From assembly GCA_947628765.1 (NCBI GenBank), contig CANRBD010000024.1:1-13391 (forward strand): 13,391 bases of DNA, in the 5' to 3' direction. Shown here piece after piece: positions 1-6,444 of the stretch. The notes below the pieces were generated by a model that saw only the letters and a list, made by a program, of their open reading frames with translations, was not told where the DNA came from and made no database searches. The stretch's first letter is position 1. The number at the start of each line of letters is the position of its first letter. The translations under genes were made by a program, and so were the position numbers. The stretch comes from an uncultured Bacilli bacterium (GTDB lineage Bacteria > Bacillota_I > Bacilli_A > RF39 > UBA660).

Positions 1-45
1 GATAAGAATTACTAAAGATAGAATTAAAAAATCCTTCTTGTTCAT
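1..45 (-). CDS. 5' end of a leftward gene, membrane or secreted protein (partial)
   Basis: Read on the minus strand, an ATG at 45-43 follows a strong ribosome binding site (AAGGGAGG, 60-53) with good spacing. The 15 visible codons give MNKKDFLILSLVILI: a short basic N-terminus running into a hydrophobic stretch. This is typical of a signal peptide, lipoprotein leader or membrane anchor. The rest lies outside the window, so no function can be given. The promoter at 135-107 fits this gene. Confidence 0.7.
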   Translation of the reverse strand, partial: MNKKDFLILSLVILI

Positions 46-106
46 TATATCGCCTCCCTTCTTTATGAAGTTTGGCAATCACCCAACTATTAAATGTTCC
101 AAATCA

Positions 107-135
107 ATTATATCAAACATTTGTTCTTGATACAA
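107..135 (-). promoter_or_regulatory. Sigma-A-like promoter for the leftward partial gene
   Basis: On the minus strand, TTGTAT (135-130) and TATAAT (112-107) are separated by 17 bases, and a TGA triplet before the -10 makes it extended. The start point would be near position 100, leaving a leader of about 55 bases before the ATG at 45. A second weaker pair further upstream (TTGTCA at 160-155, TATTGT at 137-132) could also act. Confidence 0.65.
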
Positions 136-181
136 TATATTTTATAAGAAATTTTGACAATTTAGAAAACACACTTGCATA

Positions 182-210
182 TTGCCAAAAACAAAAGAAA
201 TTAATAAAAT
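182..210 (+). promoter_or_regulatory. Sigma-A-like promoter in the intergenic gap
   Basis: TTGCCA (182-187), a 17-base spacer and TAAAAT (205-210). There is no start codon with a ribosome binding site before the hairpin terminator at 251-280. The promoter would therefore drive either a very short RNA or a leader that is mostly terminated ahead of the phosphatase gene. Confidence 0.45.
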
Positions 211-216
211 AAAGTT

Positions 217-280
217 GTCGTACTTCTTCCTTTAGGATACCAAGAAAATTAAACTCAAACTTTGTTTGAGTTTTTCTTTT
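217..280 (+). ncRNA. Candidate short RNA, about 65 nt
   Basis: The stretch lies between a promoter-like pair (182-210) and a hairpin with a T-rich tail (251-280) and has no convincing reading frame. Before the hairpin it carries a pyrimidine-rich segment CTTCTTCCTTT (223-233), complementary to Shine-Dalgarno-like sequence. It matches no RNA family that I recognise. It could equally be a terminated leader of the phosphatase gene. Confidence 0.3.
251..280 (+). terminator. Intrinsic terminator-like hairpin
   Basis: AAACTCAAAC (251-260), loop TTT, GTTTGAGTTT (264-273): a perfect 10-bp stem followed by TTCTTTT. It precedes the phosphatase gene, so it closes a transcript that began upstream. Its T-tract favours the plus strand. 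Confidence 0.6.
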
Positions 281-290
281 ATTTAAAATG

Positions 291-304
291 TGTTAAAATA
301 TAAT
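291..304 (+). promoter_or_regulatory. Possible extended -10 for the phosphatase gene
   Basis: TGTTAAAAT (291-299) overlaps TATAAT (299-304). No good -35 lies at the right distance. If used, the transcript would start close to 306-311, which argues against translation starting at the ATG at 316. Confidence 0.35.
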
Positions 305-330
305 AAATATCTCTTATGGATGGTGGTGTA

Positions 331-987
331 ATGAAACTATTTTTAATAAGACATGGTGAATCTAGTCAAAATACAAAAGAAAACTATAAAATTGGACTTC
401 CTGATAATATGGTACCATTAACTGAAGAAGGTAAATTTCAAGTGTATAAAACGGGTGCTTTTTTAAAAGCTTATGTCGACAAGCATGAAATACCATTAGA
501 AAGAGCAGTATTATGGGTTAGTCCTTTTAAAAGAACTCGGCAAACAGCTGATATCATTAACAACTATTTAAAAATTAAAAATGTTAAAGAAGATATTACT
601 TTAATAGAGCAGCAATACGGATTATTTAGTGATAAAGAAATTGAATTAATTAAAAAGTTATATCCGGAGGAATTTAAGTTTTATGATAATCATTATCAAA
701 ATAATAGTAAATTTTATGCCAAGTTTCCGCAAGGTGAAAGTCCATTTGATGTTGCTCTTCGAACAAGAATGTTTTTAGACATGATATATCGTGATAACTA
801 TGAAGAATTATTTGTAGTTTCACATGGAGCAACTATTAAAACTATTATAATGAATTATTATCATTATTCACCTGAGTGGTATAATAGTATAAAAACTATG
901 GATAATGGTTCTATAATTTTAATAGATAGTGAAAAAAATCAAGAAGAATATATTTATAAAACATCTAAACAGAAAGTAAAATGTTAA
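331..987 (+). CDS. Histidine phosphatase family protein (phosphoglycerate-mutase-like)
   Basis: Predicted cytosolic phosphatase or mutase of 218 residues. The family transfers phosphate through a phospho-histidine. The RHGE motif is at residues 7-10 (catalytic His8), the second conserved arginine lies in SPFKRTRQTA (64-73), and the second catalytic histidine is in VVSHGAT (His165). The substrate cannot be told from sequence; the family includes phosphoglycerate mutases, alpha-ribazole phosphatases and broad phosphatases. The ATG at 331 is preferred over the in-frame ATG at 316, because 316 has no ribosome binding site and would nearly coincide with the transcript start, while GGTGGTG precedes 331. 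The flavoprotein gene follows after 48 bases with no T-tailed terminator between, so the two may be cotranscribed. Confidence 0.85.
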   Translation: MKLFLIRHGESSQNTKENYKIGLPDNMVPLTEEGKFQVYKTGAFLKAYVDKHEIPLERAVLWVSPFKRTRQTADIINNYLKIKNVKEDITLIEQQYGLFSDKEIELIKKLYPEEFKFYDNHYQNNSKFYAKFPQGESPFDVALRTRMFLDMIYRDNYEELFVVSHGATIKTIIMNYYHYSPEWYNSIKTMDNGSIILIDSEKNQEEYIYKTSKQKVKC

Positions 988-999
988 ATAAAATATTTG

Positions 1000-1019
1000 T
1001 TTACATTACAATATGTAAA
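1000..1019 (+). repeat. Small inverted repeat between two genes
   Basis: TTTACAT (1000-1006) and ATGTAAA (1013-1019) form a 7-bp dyad around TACAAT, just before the ribosome binding site of the flavoprotein gene. There is no T-tract, so it is not a terminator. It could be an operator or an mRNA hairpin; neither is shown. Confidence 0.35.
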
Positions 1020-1035
1020 AAAGGTTGGTGATTAG

Positions 1036-2238
1036 ATGAAAAAATTAGTAGTTGTTGGTGGTGGAGCGGCCGGTTTAGTAGCGGCTATATATGGTGCCAA
1101 AAGTGGTTTTCAAGTAACTGTTTTAGAACGAAATAACCATGTCGGTAAAAAAATTCTAATGACAGGTAATGGCAGGTGTAATTATTTTAATGCTGATAGA
1201 AATTTAAATCATTATCATTCTTCTAATCCTGAACTTTTAAAAGAAATTATTACCGATAAAAATTTAAATGAAATTATGGATTTCTTTGAGCAAATTGGCA
1301 TTGTTCCTAAAATTAAAAATGGTTTATATTATCCTAATTCAAATCAAGCCGTTAGTATTAAAGAAGCTTTGCTTTGTGAATGCAAAATCAATGGTGTAAA
1401 AATAAAAAATGATATTTGTGTGACTAAAATCATTAAAAAAGATCAATTCATTATTAATCCTGAGACGGATAACATTATTTGTGATAAAGTGATAATAGCT
1501 ACCGGCTCAAAAGCCGCTCCTAAAACTGGTAGTGATGGTATAGGCTATATGCTTGCAGCTTCTTTTGGACATCATATTATTAAACCACTTCCAGCTTTGG
1601 TACAGTTAGTTACTAAAGAAAATGTTAAAAAGTTAAGTGGTGTAAGATGCGATGTAAAAGTTTCCTTACTTGATAATGATAATTTATTAAAATCAGAAGT
1701 AGGGGAAATACAGTTTACAGATTACGGGGTTAGTGGGATATGCATTTTTAATTTAAGTAGTTTATGTGTTCGCGGACTTGCCGAAGATGTAAAAGAAGAA
1801 ATTGTAATTAATTTTCTTCCAGAAATTTCTGATTTTATAAATTATATGGAACTACGTAATAAAAAAGTTAAAGGCCGTAATTTAAGTGAGCTTTTTGATG
1901 GCCTTTTAAACTATAAACTAGCTGATTTTCTAATGGAAAAAGCTAATATAAATAAAAAAACGACATGGTCTTGTTTAACTTTAGAACAAAAAGAAAAACT
2001 AAAGGAAAATATTACAACTTTTAAATTAAAAATTATTAATACTAAGTCATATGAACATGCTCAAACATGTGCCGGGGGAATTTTACTTTCAGAAATCAAT
2101 CCGCATACTTTTGAATCTTTATTGGTCAAAGATTTATATTTTGCTGGGGAAATATTAGATGTCGATGGCGATTGTGGCGGTTATAATTTAACTTTTGCAT
2201 GGATTTCTGGTATGTTAGCTGGTCAGGGAAAAAACTAG
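1036..2238 (+). CDS. BaiN/HI0933-family FAD-dependent oxidoreductase
   Basis: 400 residues, the usual family length, predicted cytosolic. The N-terminal dinucleotide-binding fold is clear: GGGAAG at residues 8-13, then an acidic residue ending strand 2 (Glu31). The family signature GKKILMTGNGRCN follows (37-49). The C-terminus has CAGGILLSEINP and then YFAGEILDVDGDCGGYN and AWISG (about 345-393), matching the HI0933/YhiN-like flavoproteins. Members are often labelled aminoacetone oxidase or, after the gut bile-acid enzyme, BaiN, but most have no proven substrate. A bile-acid role should not be assumed here. The start follows a GGTTGGTG site. The gene ends in TAG 57 bases before the tRNA. Confidence 0.88.
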   Translation: MKKLVVVGGGAAGLVAAIYGAKSGFQVTVLERNNHVGKKILMTGNGRCNYFNADRNLNHYHSSNPELLKEIITDKNLNEIMDFFEQIGIVPKIKNGLYYPNSNQAVSIKEALLCECKINGVKIKNDICVTKIIKKDQFIINPETDNIICDKVIIATGSKAAPKTGSDGIGYMLAASFGHHIIKPLPALVQLVTKENVKKLSGVRCDVKVSLLDNDNLLKSEVGEIQFTDYGVSGICIFNLSSLCVRGLAEDVKEEIVINFLPEISDFINYMELRNKKVKGRNLSELFDGLLNYKLADFLMEKANINKKTTWSCLTLEQKEKLKENITTFKLKIINTKSYEHAQTCAGGILLSEINPHTFESLLVKDLYFAGEILDVDGDCGGYNLTFAWISGMLAGQGKN

Positions 2239-2252
2239 CTTTAAGTTTATTC

Positions 2253-2281
2253 TTGATTAAAAATATATAGTATGGTAAAAT
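2253..2281 (+). promoter_or_regulatory. Promoter of tRNA-Glu
   Basis: TTGATT (2253-2258), 17-base spacer and TAAAAT (2276-2281) with TGG just before it (extended -10). The expected start point, about 2288, lies a few bases ahead of the mature tRNA end at 2295. Confidence 0.7.
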
Positions 2282-2294
2282 ACATTATGGATGC

Positions 2295-2371
2295 GGCCCG
2301 TTGGTGAAGCGGTCTAACACATTGCCCTCTCAAGGCAACATACACGAGTTCAAATCTCGTACGGGCTACCA
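2295..2371 (+). tRNA. tRNA-Glu (anticodon CTC)
   Basis: The cloverleaf folds by eye. The acceptor pairs GGCCCGT (2295-2301) with ACGGGCT (2361-2367), with a terminal G-U pair. The D-arm is GTG/CAC. The anticodon stem TTGCC/GGCAA (2322-2326, 2334-2338) encloses loop CTCTCAA. The T-stem is ACGAG/CTCGT with loop TTCAAAT. The discriminator is A and CCA is encoded (2369-2371). The anticodon at 2329-2331 is CTC, reading GAG. The overall sequence resembles Firmicutes tRNA-Glu, which normally carries UUC. It is a solitary gene with its own promoter and terminator. Confidence 0.93.
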
Positions 2372-2381
2372 TAGTGATTAC

Positions 2382-2405
2382 AGCCTTTTATAAAGGCTTT
2401 TTTCT
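2382..2405 (+). terminator. Terminator of tRNA-Glu
   Basis: AGCCTTT (2382-2388), loop TAT, AAAGGCT (2392-2398), then a run of T to about 2403. Confidence 0.85.
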
Positions 2406-2462
2406 TTGCAAATGTATAAAAAATAAAAAAACATACATTATAAAAGTGAAAGGACTGATATA

Positions 2463-2900
2463 ATGGATGAAAATTTAGAATTATTAGAATATATTTATGC
2501 AACCGCTGACATGGGAGCGAAAAGCTTAACCGATTTACTTAATGATTTAAAAGAAAAAGATGGGAAGATTAAAGAATTAGTTAGTGAACAAATTAAAGGT
2601 TATGAAAAATTTGTGAAAAAAAGTGAAAAACTTTTAAAAAAATATGATACGGAACCTAAAGGCAAAGGTATGATGGCGGAAATGATGTCTAAAATGGGCA
2701 TTAGTAAAGAAGTTAAAAAAGATAATAGTGATGAAGCTATCGCTGACATGCTTATTCAAGGCTTTACTATGGGTAATTTAGATATGGAAAAGAAAATAGA
2801 GTATTATGAAAAACACGTTGATAAAAAAATAACTGATCTAGCGCGTGATTTACTAGAGTTTGGTAGAGAAGCTTTAGTCGAAGCTAAAAAATATCTATAA
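2463..2900 (+). CDS. Conserved-looking helical protein, function unknown
   Basis: A soluble protein of 145 residues with no signal peptide or membrane segment. It looks almost wholly alpha-helical and highly charged, with a likely coiled or bundled N-terminal half (about 1-60). A methionine- and glycine-rich hinge, GKGMMAEMMSKMG (67-79), is followed by KDNSD (86-90) and IQGFTMG (98-104), and then two further helices. The layout suggests a small four-helix bundle, but I see no di-iron ExxH pairs and assign no function. A ribosome binding site AAAGGA lies near 2449-2454. No clear promoter was found after the tRNA terminator, so it may depend on read-through. A terminator overlaps its stop codon. 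Confidence 0.75.
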   Translation: MDENLELLEYIYATADMGAKSLTDLLNDLKEKDGKIKELVSEQIKGYEKFVKKSEKLLKKYDTEPKGKGMMAEMMSKMGISKEVKKDNSDEAIADMLIQGFTMGNLDMEKKIEYYEKHVDKKITDLARDLLEFGREALVEAKKYL

Positions 2901-2927
2901 AGTTCTTTACAAAAGAACTTTTTGTTT
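2899..2927 (+). terminator. Intrinsic terminator of the helical-protein gene
   Basis: AAAGTTCTTT (2899-2908), loop ACA, AAAGAACTTT (2912-2921): a 10-bp stem beginning inside the TAA stop and followed by TTTGTTT. The next promoter (-35 at 2926) abuts it. Confidence 0.8.
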
Positions 2928-2954
2928 GACTTTTTACGGTTATTCTTATATAAT
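2926..2954 (+). promoter_or_regulatory. Promoter of the argS T-box transcript
   Basis: TTGACT (2926-2931), exactly 17 bases, TATAAT (2949-2954): close to consensus. The transcript would begin near 2961. Confidence 0.85.
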
Positions 2955-2960
2955 TGTGTC

Positions 2961-3160
2961 AAGGCCTTGATTAGGAATAGTAATAAAAGTCCATGTTTCA
3001 AAGTGAGTTTAGGAGAGTGGAAACTAAATAAATATACTTTTATGAACGTGACCTATGAGCTGTTTGTATTATCTGCATTAAAGATTTTAAGAAGCATAGA
3101 AATTCTATGAATTAAGGTGGCACCGCGGGTTTACTCGTCCTTAGTTTATAGAATTTTTTT
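2961..3160 (+). promoter_or_regulatory. T-box riboswitch, arginine specific
   Basis: This leader senses uncharged tRNA and lets transcription proceed into argS when tRNA-Arg is not aminoacylated. The T-box sequence AAGGTGGCACCGCG is at 3114-3127. Its TGGC (3118-3121) would pair with a tRNA 3' end of GCCA, so a G discriminator. The 3' half of the antiterminator is CGTCCTT (3136-3142). Stem I carries an AGGAATAGTAA segment (2972-2982). On its 3' side the specifier loop reads GAA-CGT-GACC, with CGT (Arg) at 3047-3049, matching the downstream gene. Short hydrophobic-looking reading frames inside this leader on either strand are spurious. Confidence 0.93.
3100..3160 (+). terminator. Regulated terminator of the T-box leader
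   Basis: AAATTCTAT (3100-3108) can pair with ATAGAATTT (3148-3156), which runs into a T-tract ending at 3160. The same left arm can instead fold back on CATAGAA just upstream (hairpin 3095-3109), which would free the T-box antiterminator. Alternative pairings are by eye. Confidence 0.7.
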
Positions 3161-3177
3161 ATATAAGGAGGGATATT

Positions 3178-4848
3178 ATGCAAGAATTATTTAAAAAAGC
3201 TTTTGAGGAATTAGGTTATAATACGGAAGTTAGAATAGTTAAGTCAAATAAAGATGCTGACTTTCAATGTGATGATTGTTTTAAGCTTGCCAAAGAGTAC
3301 CATAAAGCGCCAATTATGATTGCCGAAGAAGTAGTTAAAAAAATTAATGAAGCTAAAAATTTTAGTCAATATTTTAAAGAGGTTGTAGCTGCTACTCCAG
3401 GATTTATCAATATTAAAGTAAGTGATGAATATTTATGCAATAATTTAAGAAGCCTTATGGACAAAGAAATATTAGGTTCTACTAAAGAAAATCACACTAT
3501 TGTAGTTGATTACGGTGGACCTAATGTAGCTAAGCCATTACACGTTGGTCATATTAGACCAGCTATTATCGGGCAATCTATTTATAATATTTTAAAATTT
3601 AAAGGAAATAAAGTAATTGGTGATGTGCATTTAGGCGATATTGGTACGCAAATGGGACAAGTAATCTATGGTATTTTAAAAGATTTTCCTGATACCAAAC
3701 CCGAAGATGTAGAAGTAACTTTAGATTATTTAAACGAAACATATCCCAAAATAAGTGCTTTATGTAAAGAAGATGAAGAAGTAAAAGCTAAATGCCTAGA
3801 AATTACTAAAAATCTTCAAGATGGCGATCCTAAATATCAAATATTATGGAAAAAAATATGGGATACATCAGTTGCTGATATTAAGAGGATATATGATTAT
3901 TTAGATGTGCATTTTGACTATTGGTATGGTGAAAGCCATGCACATAAACAATTTCCTGAAATGTTAGAATACATGGAAAAACAAAATGTTATTAAAATTG
4001 ATGATGGAGCCAAAATAATCGAGGTTAAGGAAAAAGATGATAAAATCGAAATGCCACCTTGTTTAATTCAAAAGAGTGATGGGGCATATTTATATGCTAC
4101 TTCTGATTTAGGAACAATTTGGCAACGTGTAAAAGATTTTCATCCTGATGAAATTATATATGTAGTCGATGGTCGACAAAGTATGTATTTTGAACAAGTA
4201 TTTAGAGCGGCTAGAAAAAGCCATATTTTCGAAGGAATTTTACAACATCATGGAAATGGAACGGTTAATGGACCAAACAATAAGCCTTTTAAAACTAGAG
4301 ATGGCGGAACTTTAAAACTTGAAGATTTAATTTTGAAAGTTAAAGAAGAATTTATTAATTTAAGAGAAGAAAATAAAAATATGGATGAAGAAGACATTGA
4401 TAAAATCGTTAATGCGATTATTAAATTTGCTGACCTTCAAAACAACCTTGAACGTAACTATATTTTTGATATCAAGAAATTTAGTGAGGTTGTTGGCAAA
4501 ACTGGGCCATATATTTTATATACATATTTAAGAATTAATAAAATCATTAATGAAAGCACTAATAAATTATCCAATGCAATATATAGTGAAACAGATAGAG
4601 CTTTAAGATTAAAATTATTAGAAGTAAGCGATGTATTAGATTTGGCTTCTAAAGAAAGAAGACCACATTATATTGCCGAATATTTATATGAATTATCAGT
4701 TTTAGCTAATAACTTTTATCAGAATAATAAAGTGGCCGGTCTTACAGGAATTCAAAAAGAAGATTTTAATACCGTACTTAATTTCAATAACTATGTAATT
4801 AAAACATTATTACATTTATTAGGCATAAGTATTCCAAAGGTAATGTAA
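3178..4848 (+). CDS. argS: Arginyl-tRNA synthetase
   Basis: Class I synthetase of 556 residues (usual 550-580) that charges tRNA-Arg with arginine in the cytosol. Residues 1 to about 85 form the N-terminal tRNA-recognition domain (DFQCDD, APIMIAEEVV). The catalytic core starts at YGGPNVAKPLHVGH, where HVGH (122-125) is the HIGH motif. DLGTIWQRV and VVDGRQSMYFEQVF follow. The KMSKS region is replaced by KPFKTRDGGTLKLEDL, which is normal because many ArgRS enzymes lack canonical KMSKS. The C-terminal DALR helical domain binds the anticodon (LYELSVLANNFY). The ribosome binding site AAGGAGGG fixes the start. Expression is controlled by the T-box leader directly upstream. No clear terminator follows. 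Confidence 0.97.
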   Translation: MQELFKKAFEELGYNTEVRIVKSNKDADFQCDDCFKLAKEYHKAPIMIAEEVVKKINEAKNFSQYFKEVVAATPGFINIKVSDEYLCNNLRSLMDKEILGSTKENHTIVVDYGGPNVAKPLHVGHIRPAIIGQSIYNILKFKGNKVIGDVHLGDIGTQMGQVIYGILKDFPDTKPEDVEVTLDYLNETYPKISALCKEDEEVKAKCLEITKNLQDGDPKYQILWKKIWDTSVADIKRIYDYLDVHFDYWYGESHAHKQFPEMLEYMEKQNVIKIDDGAKIIEVKEKDDKIEMPPCLIQKSDGAYLYATSDLGTIWQRVKDFHPDEIIYVVDGRQSMYFEQVFRAARKSHIFEGILQHHGNGTVNGPNNKPFKTRDGGTLKLEDLILKVKEEFINLREENKNMDEEDIDKIVNAIIKFADLQNNLERNYIFDIKKFSEVVGKTGPYILYTYLRINKIINESTNKLSNAIYSETDRALRLKLLEVSDVLDLASKERRPHYIAEYLYELSVLANNFYQNNKVAGLTGIQKEDFNTVLNFNNYVIKTLLHLLGISIPKVM

Positions 4849-4883
4849 AAAAGTAAAAAATGTGTCAAACTATGCAGTTGTTC

Positions 4884-4912
4884 TTGAAAAATTAAAATGA
4901 TTATGTTATAGT
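4884..4912 (+). promoter_or_regulatory. Promoter of surface subunit gene 1
   Basis: TTGAAA (4884-4889), 17-base spacer, TATAGT (4907-4912), with TATG before it giving an extended -10. The leader is about 50 bases. It can form a weak stem AAGTAG/CTGCTT (4921-4926 with 4940-4945). Confidence 0.7.
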
Positions 4913-4968
4913 AAATACGAAAGTAGTAATCATAATATGCTGCTTAGCAAAAAGAAAGGATAGGTATT

Positions 4969-5571
4969 ATGGAACACAAAAACAAAAATTTATTAATAGG
5001 AGGATTACTTGCTATCGTATTTATTATGGCTGTAGGTTATGCTGCATTTGCGACTCAATTAACCATTAATGGTACTGCTCAAATTACATCTAAGTGGGAT
5101 GTTCATATTAAGAGTATTACTGCAGGAGCACCAACTGGAACAGCTACTAACCAAACTGAAGTTACAAAAGTAGATCCAGACAATAACTTACAAGCTAATT
5201 TTGGTACTCAATTACAATCACCTGGTGATTCAATTACTTACACTGTAGTTGTCGAAAATAGTGGTAACTTAAATGCTAAAGTATCTGGAATTACATTTAC
5301 TCAAAACAATACTGGTAGTAGTGCTAGCGATTCTGTAGATGTAACTGGAGATGCTACACAAGGCAATTTCGCTACTAATACATCTAACCCAATTACATAT
5401 TCTATTAGTGGTATTAAAATTGGAGATAAATTAGCTAGTGGTGAATCAAACACTGCAACATTTACAATTACTGTAGCTTATAATAGCGCTGTTACTTCAC
5501 AACCTACTAATGCTCAATTAAAGAGTGATTTAACTGTCGTTCTATCTTATGAACAAGATAAAGGAGAATAA
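4969..5571 (+). CDS. SipW/TasA-type secreted beta-rich surface protein, copy 1
   Basis: 200 residues. The signal peptide has a charged start (EHKNKN), a hydrophobic core at about 8-26 and AFA at 26-28, so cleavage is expected before Thr29. The IGGLLA...GYAAFAT pattern resembles signal peptides cut by SipW-class peptidases. The mature part begins with a beta-strand-like TQLTINGTAQI, then WDVHIKSI, SPGDSITYTVVVENSGNL (a beta-sandwich motif as in TasA- and DUF11-like folds) and YNSAVTSQP near the end. There is no LPXTG, cysteine or C-terminal anchor. It is closest to copy 4 in the mature core (SPGDSITYTV, GNLNA, AVTSQP). A role as a fibre or matrix subunit is inferred from the TasA resemblance and from the signal peptidase gene downstream. 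Confidence 0.8.
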   Translation: MEHKNKNLLIGGLLAIVFIMAVGYAAFATQLTINGTAQITSKWDVHIKSITAGAPTGTATNQTEVTKVDPDNNLQANFGTQLQSPGDSITYTVVVENSGNLNAKVSGITFTQNNTGSSASDSVDVTGDATQGNFATNTSNPITYSISGIKIGDKLASGESNTATFTITVAYNSAVTSQPTNAQLKSDLTVVLSYEQDKGE

Positions 5572-5583
5572 TTAATAAAATAG

Positions 5584-5610
5584 AAAATCAAGCATTATGC
5601 TTGGTTTTTA
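5584..5610 (+). terminator. Terminator of subunit gene 1
   Basis: CAAGCA (5589-5594), loop TTA, TGCTTG (5598-5603), flanked by AAAA on the left and a GTTTTTATTTT tail on the right. Confidence 0.8.
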
Positions 5611-5620
5611 TTTTCGAGGA

Positions 5621-5649
5621 TTGTCAAATAGAAATAATTATGGTATGAT
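5621..5649 (+). promoter_or_regulatory. Promoter of subunit gene 2
   Basis: TTGTCA (5621-5626), 17 bases, TATGAT (5644-5649), preceded by TATGG (extended -10). It begins only about 10 bases after the previous terminator's T-tract. Confidence 0.8.
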
Positions 5650-5655
5650 AAAAAC

Positions 5656-5684
5656 AAGGTAGGGAAAGAATCATGCCCTAACTT
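5656..5684 (+). promoter_or_regulatory. 5' leader hairpin of subunit gene 2
   Basis: AAG-TAGGG (5656-5664, with one unpaired G) pairs with CCCTA-CTT (5676-5684) around an 11-base loop. It lies at the predicted 5' end of the mRNA, where such stems commonly protect transcripts. The ribosome binding site AAGGAGG follows separately at 5696-5702. Confidence 0.45.
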
Positions 5685-5708
5685 AAAATATTTATTAAGG
5701 AGGAAACT

Positions 5709-6299
5709 ATGGAACAAAAGAACAAAAATGCTTTAATCGGAGGATTACTTGCCATTGTATTTGTTATGGCCGTAGGGTATGCAGCTTTTGCTACTACTTT
5801 AACCATTAATGGTACTGCTAATATTACCTCTAGGTGGGATGTTCATATTAAGGATATTAAAGTATCTGAAGAAGAAAATAACCCAGCAGGCACTGGTATA
5901 AGTGTTAGCGCACAGAAAGATGGAGAATTAACCGCTAACTTTGAAGCTCAATTAAAAGCGCCTGGCGATTCAGTAACTTATGATGTTACGGTGGAAAACA
6001 CTGGAACACTACCTGCCAAGTTAAGTGATATTACCTTTAAACAAACTAATAATGGTGATGGCGCTACTGAAGAAGGCGAGGAGGTTACAAATAATGGTAC
6101 CAGTTATGATGGTGATAATGCTATTGTTTACAGTTATGCTGGCATTACCACTGGTACTGTATTAGAGGCAAATACTGGTTCAGTAACTTTTAAAGTAACA
6201 GTTAAATATAATGATAAAATTACCACTCAACCAGAAGACAAACAGTTAAAAAGTAATCTAAAAATGACTTTGACTTATGTTCAAGATATGGGTAATTAA
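5709..6299 (+). CDS. SipW/TasA-type secreted beta-rich surface protein, copy 2
   Basis: 196 residues with the same signal peptide type (EQKNKN, hydrophobic core, AFA at 26-28). The mature part starts TTLTINGTANITSRWDVHIKDI. The core has APGDSVTYDVTVENTGTLPAKL and the end has YNDKITTQP, then KSNLKMTLTYVQ. It shares these features with copy 3 rather than with copies 1 and 4. A Gly/Asp/Glu/Thr-rich insertion (about 119-138, with NNGDGATEEGEEVTNNGT) is also present in copy 3 in altered form and absent from copy 4. It looks like an exposed loop. There is no cysteine and no wall anchor. Its fold and export route should follow copy 1. Confidence 0.8.
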   Translation: MEQKNKNALIGGLLAIVFVMAVGYAAFATTLTINGTANITSRWDVHIKDIKVSEEENNPAGTGISVSAQKDGELTANFEAQLKAPGDSVTYDVTVENTGTLPAKLSDITFKQTNNGDGATEEGEEVTNNGTSYDGDNAIVYSYAGITTGTVLEANTGSVTFKVTVKYNDKITTQPEDKQLKSNLKMTLTYVQDMGN

Positions 6300-6313
6300 T
6301 TTAAATCTTTGTA

Positions 6314-6351
6314 AACTACTAGCACGTTTTACGTTAGTAGTTCTATTTTTT
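6314..6351 (+). terminator. Terminator of subunit gene 2
   Basis: AACTACTA (6314-6321) pairs with TAGTAGTT (6335-6342). An inner ACG/CGT extends the stem past a GC bulge, and a CTATTTTTTC tail follows. Confidence 0.8.
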
Positions 6352-6363
6352 CTATTAAAGACA

Positions 6364-6392
6364 TTGCCAAAAGTTCGCAATTATGGTATTAT
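6364..6392 (+). promoter_or_regulatory. Promoter of subunit gene 3
   Basis: TTGCCA (6364-6369), 17 bases, TATTAT (6387-6392), preceded by TATGG (extended -10). The last seven spacer bases, AATTATGG less the first A, match those of the gene 2 promoter. Confidence 0.8.
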
Positions 6393-6396
6393 GTTA

Positions 6397-6424
6397 ATAG
6401 TAGAGTAGCCTAGCTACTAACTAT
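6397..6424 (+). promoter_or_regulatory. 5' leader hairpin of subunit gene 3
   Basis: ATAGT (6397-6401) pairs with ACTAT (6420-6424), and AGTAG (6404-6408) with CTACT (6414-6418), around loop CCTAG. It sits at the predicted start of the mRNA and leaves the ribosome binding site AAAGGAAG (6431-6438) free. Confidence 0.5.
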
Positions 6425-6444
6425 AAATAGAAAGGAAGATAAAC

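Noticed and set aside
316..330. Upstream starts at 316, 7164, 10117 and 13274 for four genes
   Set aside because: Each is in frame but is placed against or before the ribosome binding site, or ahead of the likely transcript start. The next ATG has proper spacing.
1036..2238. Bile-acid oxidation role for the BaiN-like protein
   Set aside because: The family is broad, no other bile-acid genes are nearby, and the label is often transferred without evidence.
2922..3110. A 62-codon plus-strand reading frame and a minus-strand frame at 2804-3001
   Set aside because: Both overlap the T-box leader or the helical-protein gene and have no ribosome binding site. The T-box explains the conservation.
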